Assembly (NCBI GenBank): GCA_964460185.1
Contig: CAYWTM010000020.1
Span: 1-38,523, forward strand
Length of the DNA stretch: 38,523 bases
DNA from: JAVJPJ01 sp040217295
GTDB lineage: Bacteria > Pseudomonadota > Alphaproteobacteria > Rhodobacterales > Rhodobacteraceae
Direction: 5' to 3'
Below are positions 38,511-38,523 of the stretch, one piece after another (position 1 is the stretch's first letter; each line of letters opens with the position of its first letter). Made by a program: the position numbers and the translations under genes. The notes beneath the pieces are model-generated. The model was not told the origin of the DNA. It saw only the letters and a program-made list of their open reading frames with translations, and did no database searches.

Positions 38511-38523
38511 TGCCCGGGGGCGG
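38508..38523 (-). tRNA. 3' end of a tRNA, probably tRNA-Leu (cut by window edge)
   Basis: Read leftward, the last 16 bases give CCGCC (3' strand of the T stem), CCCGGGC (3' strand of a seven-base acceptor stem), discriminator A and an encoded CCA. The fit to tRNA spacing is exact. The acceptor CCCGGGC with A73 is typical of alphaproteobacterial leucine tRNAs as I recall them, but the anticodon lies outside the window, so the identity is inferred. Confidence 0.7.

Noticed and set aside
1..38523. CRISPR arrays, transposases, integrases, replication origins
   Set aside because: No spaced direct repeats, DDE or tyrosine-recombinase motifs, or DnaA-box clusters were seen on reading both strands.

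Overview
The window looks like a chromosomal segment from a marine-type alphaproteobacterium, most likely Rhodobacteraceae (Roseobacter group). This is inferred from the high GC content, the dense gene packing with many 4-base ATGA/GTGA stop-start overlaps, and the abundance of binding-protein-dependent carboxylate transporters. No phage, insertion sequence or CRISPR array was found. Almost everything is catabolic, in three modules that each carry their own regulator and their own transporter of a different family.

Module 1 (1-10.8 kb). The left edge holds the last codons of 4-hydroxyphenylpyruvate dioxygenase, convergent with and overlapping an unusual LysR-type regulator that carries two helix-turn-helix domains. 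Divergent from that regulator is a tight operon: 4-oxalomesaconate hydratase (galB), 4-carboxy-4-hydroxy-2-oxoadipate aldolase (galC/ligK), 4-oxalomesaconate tautomerase (galD), an unknown 104-residue protein, 2-pyrone-4,6-dicarboxylate hydrolase (ligI), a fused TRAP-TAXI permease, its binding protein, a dienelactone-hydrolase-family protein and a 6-phosphogluconate-dehydrogenase-like oxidoreductase. Together the enzymes convert 2-pyrone-4,6-dicarboxylate or 4-oxalomesaconate to pyruvate and oxaloacetate. No ring-cleavage dioxygenase is present. A YdhR-like protein and a TauE/SafE permease are transcribed towards this operon.

Module 2 (10.9-25.3 kb). A leftward operon runs tctC, a tctA-tctB fusion, an isocitrate/isopropylmalate-dehydrogenase-type enzyme, a second PrpF-family isomerase and a thiamine-diphosphate enzyme, ending at a 79-residue gene with its own promoter and operator. 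It is divergent from the two-component system tctD-tctE. Then come twin perfect palindromes, a divergent gamma-glutamyltransferase-family gene, and tcuA-tcuB (tricarballylate dehydrogenase and its electron-transfer partner). The content suggests import and catabolism of a tricarballylate- or aconitate-like tricarboxylate, possibly by a route not yet described.

Module 3 (25.6-37.9 kb). One long leftward operon, divergent from a GntR/FCD repressor, encodes an HpcH/HpaI-type aldolase lacking the usual histidine, an OsmC protein, two PuuE-like polysaccharide-deacetylase-family proteins flanking a fumarylacetoacetate-hydrolase-family enzyme, a DctPQM TRAP transporter, a 56-residue protein, an amidase, an ACMSD-type amidohydrolase and an orphan molybdenum hydroxylase large subunit. 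This reads as an uncharacterised pathway for a cyclic amide, imide or N-heterocycle, and it is the strongest candidate for something new. A GntR-like operator pair lies in an AT-rich intergenic region, one copy sitting in the spacer of a promoter with a perfect -35 box.

The right edge (37.9-38.5 kb) has no convincing gene. It ends in the 3' terminus of a leftward tRNA, probably tRNA-Leu.
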